Shown here: positions 1 through 10,954 of the stretch, in pieces | How the letters are laid out: every line of letters begins with the position of its first letter | Numbering within the stretch: the first letter of the stretch is position 1 | Origin: Panorpa germanica | Taxonomy: Eukaryota > Arthropoda > Insecta > Mecoptera > Panorpidae | NCBI GenBank assembly: GCA_963678705.1 | Contig: OY783213.1 | Span: forward strand, 13,830,451 to 13,894,450 | Direction: 5' to 3' | Length of the DNA: 64,000 nt | Translations under genes and position numbers: made by a program | Notes under the pieces: model-generated | What the model was told of the DNA's origin: nothing | Seen by the model: the letters and a program-made list of their open reading frames with translations, nothing else | The model's database searches: none

Positions 1-3000
1 TATATATATATATGAAACGTGATATGCCCTTAATACGAAATACTGGTACACTTTGAACCGATTCAATGTTCTAAAAAGTTGCTAATTTTGATAAAATTTC
101 TTGACATTGAAACTTACAAAAGGTTAGTAGACTTTTATTTAGGTCATCAACCGACTGTAAATATTCCAAAAACACATAAAATCACTTTAAAAATCATTGT
201 CATTAGAAATTATGATTTAAATACTACAAAAGTCTATTTTAAACTAAAATAGAGATATAAATAATCTGTCATCATAAATTTTTTATTGTGAGAGAGTAAT
301 AATAAATATTTTAACTGTAAGATACGTATTATATATGTGACTAATATGACAGTGAAATTGATACGCAGGAACCAGACATGTTATTACATACAGGTAGGCA
401 TAAATCATCGGCACAAACACGATTTTGTTTCAATACATATTCCTAATCACTAGGAAGGTGATGCATACTTTGAGGGGGAACTAACGGTACAACTAAATAA
501 AAAAATATTGAAACTCATATAAAAATAACATTTGTTGTGATAAAAAAAATGTAATTAGGAACGTGTGAGGACTTGGACCTGTGTTTCTCTATATAATTAA
601 CGACTTTAAACTAGGAAAGTTATGTTGATATAAAACGTAAATAAATTTGGTGCGTGTACATTAGGGGACATGCTGTATCTATCACTTTTTTTGTTTTGGT
701 TTCAAAATGAGTCATAAACACCCAAAATATATGAAATACTTAAGACACATTCCAGACTATGACAGGGCAACTACATTCAACATGTCTGAAAGTCCTTTTT
801 AGTTTTTTGAACAAGAGTAACACATTAAAAAATAGATTATAAAAAAAATATCTTCATTAGGTAACTCTCTCACATTGGCACAGACTACTTGCGACCTCTG
901 ATTTTTCATTGGTGCGTATTGGAGACAGAAGCACCATTATATAGAACGACCGCGGTCTTCTTTGTGTTTACGATTTTATGCACAGCGGATCTTTGAGATG
1001 GGAAAACAATACAGATATATAATATGCACTTTTATTACCTTCGATACAGTGGTGTATTAATAAACAGTAAAGTAGAAGCTTCGTCTTATGATAATGAATG
1101 TTAATATGAAATAACTTGAATACACCCTACTGAAAAAGTCAGCGGCTCAAGCAGTTTGCTTAGTGTGAGAGTAGCTTTAGACTTATGTGGGATTTTTATA
1201 GTTTTTTTTTTATTGGTTTTGTATTGTGGAATAAATACTTTAATTATAATTTGGATATAAATAAATTTAATATAATTTTTTGTTGAATATAGGTAGCATA
1301 GTCTTAAGCCCTATTCACACTCACTGTTTTTAGACTTTATTTAGGTTTTTATCTTAAAGTTAATTTTGAACATGTGGAATCATTCGTCATACGTCAATAA
1401 TATACATTATTTTCTAATAATTACTATCTTTGTTTAATAGAAATTATTGTACTTAATATAATTAATTTTATTTCTTTATATTTCAAATGCTGAAGCTTAT
1501 CTTTTAGGTTAAAACCTTAAATTAACACTAAAATTCAGCCTGAAATTTTGTTACTTATTCACAAAATTACTTTTTTTGTTCGCTTAATTTGACTTTGGAA
1601 AAAAATAAATTTCTGAAACACATCAGATTGTGATCTTCGAAAAAAGATTCTAATTTTAATGTTTACCTTTCCTATTCAGCTATAAAATTAAATCAACTTG
1701 CTACAATAATAAAAAAAAAAATCATTATGAAATAGCAATTCACAAGTTATTTAAATGCTATATAAAACTCAATAAAATAATGATATTTCTAACAAACATT
1801 TTTGTCGAAATTTTGCAATTAATTCATCAAGAACATCCAAGAATTTTTGTAGTAGAGTTTTTCTTAAAATTTAAAGTTCTTAAAAGGTCTTGGGCTAGAA
1901 CTGATACTGTTCTTCCATTTACTATTGATTGAAATTATAATTCTACGCTTTCCAGAACGATTCAATGTTTATTTTCTCATAAGTAGTCCCAAAAGTATCA
2001 TTAGTATCAACAATTAGCATCGTTAATAATATTTGATTCATAAAATAAGTACTTATAAAGTACTCTTAAAGTGTCAAAAACACAAACAAAACCAAACAAA
2101 CATACCACACACCATCATGATAAAACTCTCAACTTGAAGTGTTTAATTGCATTCACTTGATGTTTTATAAACAAACAAAACTAACTGCAACTAATTACTA
2201 ACAATGGCGACTTTGTGTACAACTGGACGCGATTTCCGTTTTGTGTTTTACGGCCACATACTGAAAACACAGAACAGAATGTGAAAAATAAAAGCAGACT
2301 CGTATATCATCCTCTGGAAGCTTCTGTCTTTGTTGGTTAAATTTATTAACACTTTAACATTGTAAATTTTCTTTTTTATATTTTTATAGCTATATGTTGT
2401 GTAGCTTGTGTACATAAATCTTTAAACGGTGGAGTGATCACTAATTATTTCATTAAACATGCCTTTATTTATTTCTTTTCTTGTGATTATCTTTAAATAC
2501 AAGTCTACGTATTTTACATATTGAAAGTTTAAGACTAACAAAATAGTTAAAACGAAATCGCAGAAGAAAGAGTAAGACAGTTGTTTTCTGTCCCTCTCAG
2601 AGAAAGTTTATATCCAGTTACAATTTACTGAGCAAGACCCTCAAACTACTGCTTTTGGCTAACCTCTTATAACATACTCTGGTTCGTGCTTTTTATATTT
2701 GTTGACAATTTGAATTACCTTAACTTTTGCTTCTCAATGTTACAGTGAGCTTTTCTTATGCCTTTCCCTACTTTCTAAATGTTACAATAGAGGTTAATTA
2801 GCAACCTTAATGACTGCTTAATTATCACATGCAATAAATTACTTTTATCAAACATATTACATCAGTTAGAAATGTATAAATTCATACATATTAATTGAAT
2901 TTCACAAATATTTTTTTATTATAAATATGTATGATTATTTTTATAGAAGCATCTATTTCAATTCGATTGTTTTATAAACATAATACATTATGTTTATACT

Positions 3001-3327
3001 CTGTAACAAACAAGTATTAGTATTTGACTAATGTGAATAGTGGGTAGATAATTTATTAATGAAAAGTAAAAGTTTGCAAATATTAAAAGGAGTAACTGGT
3101 TTCTAAACTTAATTGAATTGTAATTGTGTAACTCAACTATACTAGTAAAACTATTTCTCAAAATGTACCCCAACAATCTTACCTCAAAATAAATGTTTTC
3201 CAGTATATTATGTTAGAATAGTCTTAGGTAGTTATTCATTAGAAGGTTGGTTATAATATGCAAATAATATCGAGTCTTAATTATTTTAAAATTGACCGCG
3301 CTGTTGTTGTAACAAATGAAATCAAAA
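1..3327. other. AT-rich sequence without a supported gene
   Basis: The first bases are a short TA run. The rest is low-GC DNA with many poly-A and poly-T runs and stops in all frames. Only two things stand out. A short segment at 955-1049 recurs inverted at 56318-56419, and is listed separately. A slightly GC-richer patch at about 2205-2285 has no recognisable content. I see no exon, RNA gene or intact transposon. Confidence 0.6.
955..1049 (+). repeat. Short dispersed repeat, partner inverted at 56318
   Basis: The segment opens with GTCTTCTTTGTGTTTACGA and ends with TTTTATTACCTTCGATACAG. Both ends and their order recur as reverse complement at 56318-56419, about 55 kb away, while the middle is poorly conserved. 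This looks like two old copies of one small interspersed element. No terminal inverted repeats or target duplications are visible, so the class is unknown. Confidence 0.5.
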
Positions 3328-3556
3328 TTTTGTAATTTTGTAACACGGGCTTTTTTGATTTAATTCCAAACTTAATCCAAGAACTTCACGAAAATTTGAT
3401 GTCACAGACCTTATAAAACAATGAAAATTATTGACTACGTCGTTATCGAGATATTATTATTTAAAATGTGAAATTTTCAATTAATTTGAGAGATGAATCG
3501 AACAGTAGTAGCGATCTGGCAACAACGCTTTCATTTTTCTATGAAATAAGTGCGCT
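3328..3556 (+). repeat. Dispersed repeat, partner at 62003-62224
   Basis: About 230 bp that aligns by eye, colinearly and in the same orientation, with 62003-62224. Shared blocks include TTGTAATTTT..AACACGGG near the start, GAACTTCA.GAAAA.TTGAT in the middle, and CGAGATATTATTATTTAAAA followed by AATCGAACAGTAGTA near the end. Copy lengths are similar, so these are two members of one family of small elements. No open frame or clear terminal inverted repeat is present, and the class is undetermined. Confidence 0.65.
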
Positions 3557-4909
3557 ATTTGTTTAAGTCTGCAAAGTGTTACGATGATTTAGTCATCGTA
3601 GTTGTCACGATTATTTCTGTATTACTATGTGTATGAAAGCTGTGAGATTGTAATTCAACAAAAGTTTTCAACTATCGGCTATCTTATATTCGCAGTGCAC
3701 TGAGCTATATTTTAGTTTATCAGAGAACTACCTTAACTAACATTTTTTAAATATTACATCAATCACGTGTAAAATCCTAAAGTAAGTACATGTTATGTCT
3801 TAATGCCTATTAATTTTGCTATAAATTTCGGTAGTATACGGTGCCCTTAAAATGGGTTAAAGTGCTGCAGTATAGTATTGATTCACAGCCGTCTAAGAAG
3901 CAGCAGCAGTACATACATCCGGTCATATCGAATTTAATATTTACCTGTAGGTTAAATATACAACATATCCGGTTTCCAAAGCGCCCCTGGTTATTTACGA
4001 TGGGCTTAGACGGGTTATGTGTCATCATTATATACACTTTTTTTCTAATCAGGGATTATAACACGCTGTTAAATCCTAAGCAAACAAAATGAGGTGTACT
4101 TCTTGTATTTCTCTTGTCATATGTTTTTTTATATGTTAACAATGTTTGATTTGTATATTATTCGTAAATTTAAACGAGTCACTGAATTTTATTTGTTTTA
4201 GGTGTGTAACTTATTTTATTGGGATTTGCAGAGTGATAGTTTAGTACTTACTGTAAATTGAATATTCATAATTAGCAATTCCGTTAAGTACTTGATATAC
4301 CAGTTATACTGACTTTGTAAGTAACATAATATTAGTTCTTAGGTATGTAAATGTCTTTTTGCAAAATGATCCAGGAAATATACAGTATGGGAATGTCAAT
4401 ATTTTTTTAATTAGCTCTAAAATTCCTGTAGACTGCTTATGGCTAGAACACACTGCAACAGTTTCCTTGCGACTGTGTTTTTTTAGTATAGTGTTGTATA
4501 TAGTCGCTTTAACACACTTTAATTATGAGAGGAGTTTCTATTTAATAGTTTATTACAACTCTACATGTTTCGTACTATCTAGTTACAATCGCATATTTTC
4601 AAATCTTCGAGATCCAGAAATATTTGAATTACTTCCCATAATGTACATTTTATACTACCACATAATTATGATGGCAATTAAATTGACCGATGCATATCTA
4701 TATATCATAAATGTAATAAAAAAATAGTATCTAACCACGACTGTATGCAGTGTATGGGTACTATGCATGCCATGTTAATATATTGATCATATGTGATAGA
4801 CATAGAATATAGAGGTAATTCACCCTTTATAAATTGACAGAAACCAGTCGTACGTGTAGTAAGTTCATTGATATCAAATATTTTATAACCGCAATAGGAC
4901 AGTGCCTTC
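3557..4909. other. AT-rich sequence with chance open frames only
   Basis: Two open frames of 83 and 122 codons occur on the plus strand here (3841-4092 and 4359-4727). Both have AT-biased third positions, hydrophobic low-complexity composition, no splice context and no resemblance to a family I know. I treat them as chance frames. A short CAG run (about 3898-3909) is the only local oddity. Confidence 0.5.
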
Positions 4910-4914
4910 CGCAA

Positions 4915-5224
4915 TCATATTATTCCGTACTAAACTAAGAGCATATATATATGGAGAGAGAATGCTGAATCTGAAAGTGTGTCCAAAATGTGTGCGAGAG
5001 AGATAGGTCCTATTAGAACCTATTAGTTCTCTATGCGCATGCGTCGAAAGTGACAGTTGTCAAGTCAGAGTTGTCTAGATATAATACGTGACAGTTGTTA
5101 AATATGATATTATATTGATGTAGAATAATGTAGATATGTATAAATATAAATAAACTATAAATATAACTAAAAACGTGAATTCTGTTCACTTCAAATATCA
5201 ACTGTGTTGGCCTTTATCCCTACA
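4915..5224 (+). mobile_element. Candidate solo LTR with 5-bp target duplication
   Basis: A 310-bp interval is bounded by the direct repeat CGCAA at 4910-4914 and 5225-5229 (identity extends to CGCAATC in both flanks). It starts TCATATTATTCCG and ends TTTATCCCTACA. Inside are a TATATATATA stretch (about 4943-4953), several GACAGTTGT motifs and an AATAAA near 5148. That is the promoter and polyadenylation order expected in an LTR. The usual TG start reads TC here, probably one substitution. No second LTR or internal retroviral sequence is nearby, so a solo LTR left by recombination fits. The element family is not identified. Confidence 0.5.
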
Positions 5225-5229
5225 CGCAA

Positions 5230-6587
5230 TCTATGGCGTTCATGAGTATATGTTTTCACTGAACGGTCACTGTTTTACCGACATACAAGCTTTGTACCAA
5301 CTAAAGAACTAAACTCAGTATTCAACTGAAAAAATCGTTACGTCTAGTCACTTAATTTTATGCTATTTCAAATATTGATTAATTATTCATTGATATATTG
5401 TTCGTTACAAGTGCATTAATATTGATTTGTTTTATTTGCAAGTCATTTAATTAATAAGATATAGTCATTCAACGACATATTCAATTAAATCTGTTCTTAA
5501 CTATAAACGCGTGTACTGAATATATCAATCAGAATTAGTCTTATGTTTATATTATGACAAAACACGAGGTTGTTATTTTAAAACATACTTTTTGTATACA
5601 TTTCACAACATATGATCATTATTTCTTTACCATAAACGGAAATGTTTAGTATGAGTGCTTCAGCATTTTGTTTTCTTTTTTATTTTTGTAATATTATCAT
5701 ATAACTTCTGCATGTACATTTATCTTATGGTATACTTTGGTCTTTGGTGTATTAGCGGTATGAGTAACGCACCCGCCAGTCGCCACTTCACCAAGAAATT
5801 GTCGATAACATATTTGTAAGTAAGTACGTTAAGTTTTTGTCTGTGAATGTACACCGTCTGGTTAACAACCTACGAATAATAGTAGCCTTGGATGATTTCA
5901 TTTTATTTTTGCAATATAAGACGTTTTCCTAAACATAAATAGATTACACCATGCTTTCATATTTTAATAATATATGTTTAAGTGCAATAACGCTTATTCC
6001 TTAAGACTTCTGATTTTCAGCGAATTGTTATTAAAACGGTTCTGATTCATAATCTTGTTTCGTGAGATCTTTAAACAGGAAGCGTTGATATCTGTTGTTA
6101 TCAGTAATCAGTTATTATAAGAAATTGAGGTTAAAAGGTTTTTAGCCTGATGTACAAAACTCTACCGTTCTAATAAAGGAATAAAACATTTTATTTTATC
6201 TAAGCCTATGTGTAATTAAAAGTACAGAGCATTTGTTATCATACAAATATTTTACTAATTTTTTTAATGTGTCATTTTTTGGCTGCTACTGTTAAATACG
6301 TTTGCATATAATTAGTAATTTTATTCTCGGAAAATAAATATAATTATATCTTTATCGCATGTTATGAAAATTATAAATTAATCAGCGAAATTGACATGTT
6401 GAAAAATAGTTAATGAAGTTATAAGGTAATACAAAGCATTAGACGGCACAGTGGCCGTATTAGATAGAAATACGAGATATATAGATAGAAATAGATTGTC
6501 ACAAACTAATAATAAACAAATGATCTTTTCTAGTTACAATTAAAAGAATCCGAAAAAAAATCGTAGAGCAGAATTTAGGAATTATAG
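5230..6587. other. AT-rich sequence, nothing recognised
   Basis: Low-GC sequence with frequent stops in all frames. I found no repeat partner elsewhere in the window, no plausible exon and no RNA gene. Confidence 0.55.
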
Positions 6588-6795
6588 TTCAAATTATGAG
6601 ATTTCGGCGGCAACTCATACTTAAAAGAGGTTAAAAGAGCCGTATAAATCTATGATACGATAATGAATTTTATGTTATTCGTTGCTCTATACTTTATAGA
6701 AAAATAAGTAAGTCAGTGCTATTTCGTTGTATCTGCAGTTTATACGGCACAACTTGTTTTAAGTATGAGTCGCCGCCGAACTCTCGTAATTTGAA
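6588..6795 (+). mobile_element. Foldback MITE, family A, full-length copy
   Basis: A 208-bp element with inverted ends of about 38 bp. The left arm runs through TTTCGGCGGCAACTCATACT and the right arm through AGTATGAGTCGCCGCCGAAC. A second inner inverted pair, GCCGTATAAA with TTTATACGGC, makes it a two-tier foldback. There is no coding capacity. Four other copies or fragments lie at 10737, 29882, 42641 and 63836. Very long, GC-rich subterminal inverted repeats in an AT-rich genome are typical of non-autonomous DNA transposons. The superfamily cannot be assigned because the target duplication is unclear. Confidence 0.8.
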
Positions 6796-7467
6796 ATACA
6801 TATACTTTAGATTACGTGTTAATATTGATTAAAAATAAAAATAAATCTTTTTTTAAATGTTACAAATTCTAAAACGATGAATTACTGTAAGGGTTCTCTC
6901 TTTCTCATTTATTAACAATCAATTACAATCTAAGATATATATATATTGTCAATTCTTTTAACCGATCTGTATTTATCGGATTCGCAATGACAAATCTTCA
7001 AGCCAAAACGTTCAGTGTTTCTCATTTCCGGACTCGCATCCTGTGGTCCATAATCTCATAAATAGGCACCTCTGTTCTCCTACAAGATGTTATGGTTAGG
7101 CCTGGGTTGAGTCACAGCAGCGTACTTGGAATATTCATAAGGCTAAATATCATAACTCTATCATTAACTGTAATTATATTGTACTTATTTCCCAAACAGA
7201 TTGTTAAATGCACTAAGATTCCTGAGCACGTCTCTGATTTTATTCAATCATAATTTACGCCACTTTTATTTTATGTACCATTGAGAATTTGATGATTATG
7301 CACAACATATTATGTCGGTAATAATGCTACCTATCTTTAGCCTCAGGCAGCGTGTGAATAAATTAAAGAAAAAACAAAAAATCAATTACATTACAAATTC
7401 CTAACTGTAGTTTTACGTTATGTACTTATACATTTAGTTTCGCGATAACAAGAAATTTGCTTAGGGC
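6796..7467. other. AT-rich sequence, nothing recognised
   Basis: No feature is supported here. A more GC-balanced patch at about 7020-7130 has no open frame with splice context and no partner elsewhere in the window. Confidence 0.5.
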
Positions 7468-7530
7468 AAGGTTCATATACCATATGTATAAATCCATTGA
7501 ATATTGTTTTTATACAATGGTATGGACCTT
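7468..7530. repeat. Imperfect inverted repeat (hairpin)
   Basis: The left arm (7468-7492, starting AAGGTTCATATACCAT) pairs with the right arm (7508-7530, ending ATGGTATGGACCTT) around a short AT-rich loop, with one indel and a few mismatches. It may be the remnant of a tiny foldback element or a chance hairpin. No related copy was seen. Confidence 0.5.
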
Positions 7531-9548
7531 TTGATCATCATGTCTTCAATCTACGACAATAAAACAATGGAGGAATCGGGAAGATTCGCGATCATCAGAC
7601 CTGAGCGACCGACCCTCTACTATGGCCTTATACGTGACAAAAAAATAAAAAAAATGTTTGTAGACAATACAAAGGAGTAAAGGACCAAGGGCATGGACAT
7701 CTGTTGTTCAACGACCTGGCTTTTGTTCTACTGTATTGTGTTGTACAACCCATATCATAAATATGTTTTATATATAACTCATTGAATCAGGTAAAATAAA
7801 TATTACACGTGCCCTTCTTTCCTTTCGATGCATTCATAAGCAATATAAGCGGGAACGGTAATAGACGATTATGTGAATAAAATGAATGTGGGAAATTATA
7901 ATGATAATTAATATGTTTAATTTGTTACGTAATTTATATAAAAAACTAGACTCTTTCATTATTCTTATATTAATATTAAGTGTCATTGCTATGTTTTATG
8001 AATTAAATGTTTGTATAATATTATTAAGCTAATAGTAAGCTAATAATTGATAAGCTAATAACGTGGTAACTAAACTCTTAAACACAAACGTATTTTTTAC
8101 CTAACATTATCTTATAATTATATTATTGAATGAAGTTTTACGTAATTATGTTACTTTGTTATTAAATATTAAAACAAATTTTAGTTACTCAAACAATTTA
8201 ATAACATAATTTAACAATAAATATAAAAATATTAACAAATGTATATCAAATAAAAAATATCTGTAGGCAATGGATGTTATAATATTGCGTTATAATTATC
8301 AGGATATTTATAACACATGTAATACATAACTAATACTCTTTCTTACTTGTTTGATTCTCTCGTAGCTTATAAGCAAGTATTAAGACATTCCTTTTGACCA
8401 TCTTAGATTTAAAAAAGGTTTACAGGCTTTGAATTACATATAAGACGATAGGATCATGATTTCGTTTAGGACCAAGGGAGGGTCATATAATAATGTTTAG
8501 GACATCATGAGGTTTACTTTACTGTATTTAGTATGAAAAGAGGAGTAAAGATCTCTTTTAGGATCAAGATAGGTCTTGATTTCACTAAAGTGAAATTATA
8601 TTTTCAAAATAGTAGAATGTTGTAGTAGATGTGTCGTCGTCCTTAACGCGAAACAACTGCCTTAAGTGTTTTATTAAAATTGCACATGTGCTATATGAAA
8701 TAAACAAATATATTTAGCACTATCATCTGATACGTCATGACGTTGATATTTCTGCTGAAACAGGAAACGCGTATTAGAATATTACAAGAGACTATTTCTA
8801 TATTATAAGTCACCCAGAGAACTACAAGTATATCCAAAATGATAAGTATCATTTTACATGGTGAGTTCGGGTTTATTCTTGCGTGGTGAGAAGGAAGTCT
8901 CGAATTCAGGTTTTACGGTGCTCCTTGATTAGAAACAACTTCGATTGAAACTAGTAAATTCACATGATAGAATACAGGTCATATGAGGAAATTACCAATA
9001 ATACATTTTGGGCAATTACTTATTTTACATGGTTAAAATAAAAAAAAACATATTTAATTTCTTTATTTTTGGTTTCTAAAGCAGCAATTTATCATGTATT
9101 CATTATATCTAATTATTTACGAGATTATTTGATAAGAAATTTTATTTTATTTTAAATAATGCATATGTTAAAATTTCTCTGATAAAATTTACCAGCGGCC
9201 TTCTTAATTCTTCAATCTCAACAAGAAATCTTGGAAAGTAATACCTCAATAACATATGTCAAACAAAACCGTAAAACACAAAACATAAACATTACCTTTA
9301 TGTATATTTTACGTAAATTGTAAACTTAGTAATACTCAATCAAAACGATTTTACTTATATAGCAATCCTGAATGCTTTTAATCCTTCTAAAGAAGTTTTA
9401 TTAGTACGCCAATGAATAGATTTATTTTAAAAAGCAGTAAAATAGATCACATAATGTTGTGTATTTGGTAAAGTTGTTTACGTAACAAGTAAATTTTGTA
9501 AATACGAGTATGGGTATTTAAAATATAGAGATTAAATTAGATTCCCCC
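7531..9548. other. AT-rich sequence, nothing recognised
   Basis: Low-GC DNA with no open frame above background, no repeat partner noticed and no RNA-like structure. Confidence 0.55.
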
Positions 9549-9789
9549 CACAGTAAACAATTTGATGAAGAGTCCTTTTTGTGACGTTTCTATCACTATT
9601 GCACTTCAATTATAGTTCGCATCAACTTTATCTTCATTTGTATTCCGACAGGTGGAGTGGTCTCGCTATTTGTAGCCGATAAAATAGACATTTCATATGA
9701 ACGACTAACTGTAAATGAACTCTTTCATGATAAAAAAGTCATGCACATCTTCAATAAAATGGCGAAGTGACTCCAAAATGTTTACCGGG
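9549..9789 (+). mobile_element. MITE, family B (CCCAGTAAAC ends), decayed copy
   Basis: About 241 bp between CAGTAAACAATTTG on the left and ATGTTTACCGGG on the right, an imperfect terminal inverted repeat. The interior matches the copy at 49829-50051 closely, sharing GTGACGTTTCTATCACTA, CACTTCAATTATAGTTCGCA and GCCGATAAAATAGACATTT. A third element with the same ends but a different interior lies at 19701-20075. The minus-strand open frame across its right half is not a gene. Confidence 0.75.
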
Positions 9790-10119
9790 TTATTGATAAA
9801 GTCAATAAGATTTTTAAGACTTTCTCTACTACGAGTAAAGTCATCAGCTCTCTGACTATATTTTACGGGTATATAATCAGCTTTCAAGATCGATCCATAA
9901 CTTAAGGGCAGCAAAAGTCAACAAAAAGTTAACACAAGTCAAGTGCTAATAGATAAATAAATAAATAGCTATTTCACCGAGTTTCTTTTCATGGAGAGAA
10001 GTTATATTTATAGATTAATGTCAGCCAATTTTGAAATAAAAAAATATTGAGACATTCTTTAGCCATAATTAAAATAAATTGAAAGTAATAATTTACATAA
10101 AACTATAGTGTAAATATGC

Positions 10120-10280
10120 TGTTTGTTATCAAGCCGTGATCAAACCCACGTGAACCATTCCCATTTGCAACCCCTACGCATGATTTGCAAACGATGCAGT
10201 TGTTAACCTCGACTAGACCCGCTTTTCGCTATTCGCTACCAACGGTTGTATTGTCGGGACGAGTATACAACAAACATAGG
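10120..10280. promoter_or_regulatory. GC-richer island with E-box and octamer-like motifs
   Basis: This 160-bp stretch is clearly more GC-rich than its surroundings and has no open frame of interest. It contains CCCACGTGAACC (a palindromic CACGTG E-box), CCATTTGCAAC and TGATTTGCAAACGATG (octamer-like ATTTGCA cores) and two CAACG/ACGGTTG motifs. The composition could mark a conserved non-coding element in a long intron. That is inference, and no conservation can be checked here. Confidence 0.25.
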
Positions 10281-10320
10281 TAGTGGTGTTTCATTGTTGT
10301 TTCTTGTTCTTTGTTCTTCT

Positions 10321-10518
10321 CTATTCTAGTGCGCCTATTATGTTTTTATCGATGTGTGTACCTGGCTTAACAGCGTGGAAGCAGCACTTTTGTATACAAT
10401 GTTGTTTAACTGCATTATGCAATTTATCGACCAATGCTTTATATTTGTCATCATTCATTCCATGGTTTTTAGTCAATAAAAGTAAATGATCATATTCATT
10501 GTCATAATATTCATTCAC
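10321..10518 (-). other. Unrecognised 65-codon open frame, protein-like composition
   Basis: The minus-strand frame encodes an acidic N-terminus (NEYYDNEYDHLLLL) followed by a mixed basic, cysteine-containing half (KLHNAVKQHCIQKCC). The amino-acid mix is more protein-like than most frames in the window, and the frame ends at a TAG. A plus-strand frame overlaps it. There is no strong acceptor directly upstream on the minus strand, no donor and no family I recognise. It could be a transposon gene fragment, a short exon or chance. Confidence 0.15.
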
Positions 10519-10736
10519 TATATTATCGTTTGTGTATTAGAAAGACTGAATTGTTTTCTATTGTATTATTATAACCGCAAAGGATCGTTTAGGAGTGGTT
10601 TAAATATTTATTCGGGCACATTACGTATCGTACCCATATTTCCTTATAAAAATTATAACTATTATTTTTCCTTATTACAGTTTCAGTGAAAATTTGAAAC
10701 TTCACATAAAATGAGGTTTTATTCACATAATTTAAT

Positions 10737-10954
10737 TATAGTAAAAATCACGATAGTGCGGCGGTGACTTATACTTAAAAGAGGTTATAAGAGCGGTATA
10801 AATCTATAATACGATAATGAATTTTATCTTATTTGTTTCTATATACATTATAGAAAAATAAGTGAGTCAGTGCTTTTTAGTTATATCAGCAGTTTATACT
10901 CCACAACTTGTTTTAAGTATAAGTCGCCGCCGAACTATCGTAATTTTAACTATA
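10737..10954 (+). mobile_element. Foldback MITE, family A, full-length copy
   Basis: A 218-bp copy of the element at 6588-6795, in the same orientation. Its inverted ends are longer and cleaner, from TATAGTAAAAATCACGATAG at the left to a TAATTTTAACTATA right end, with the GGCGGTGACTTATACTTAAA block and its inverse. The interior (AGAGC.GTATAAATCTATAATACGATAATGAATTTTAT, then GAAAAATAAGT.AGTCAGTGCT) is also conserved. Non-coding. Confidence 0.8.

Noticed and set aside
4180-4212. TTTTATTTGTTTTAG followed by GTGTGT
   Set aside because: Good pyrimidine tract but GTGTGT is a poor donor, so not counted as a recursive site.
4359-4727. 122-codon plus-strand open frame
   Set aside because: Hydrophobic AT-rich composition, no family resemblance, no promoter or splice evidence; frames this long occur occasionally by chance in 64 kb.
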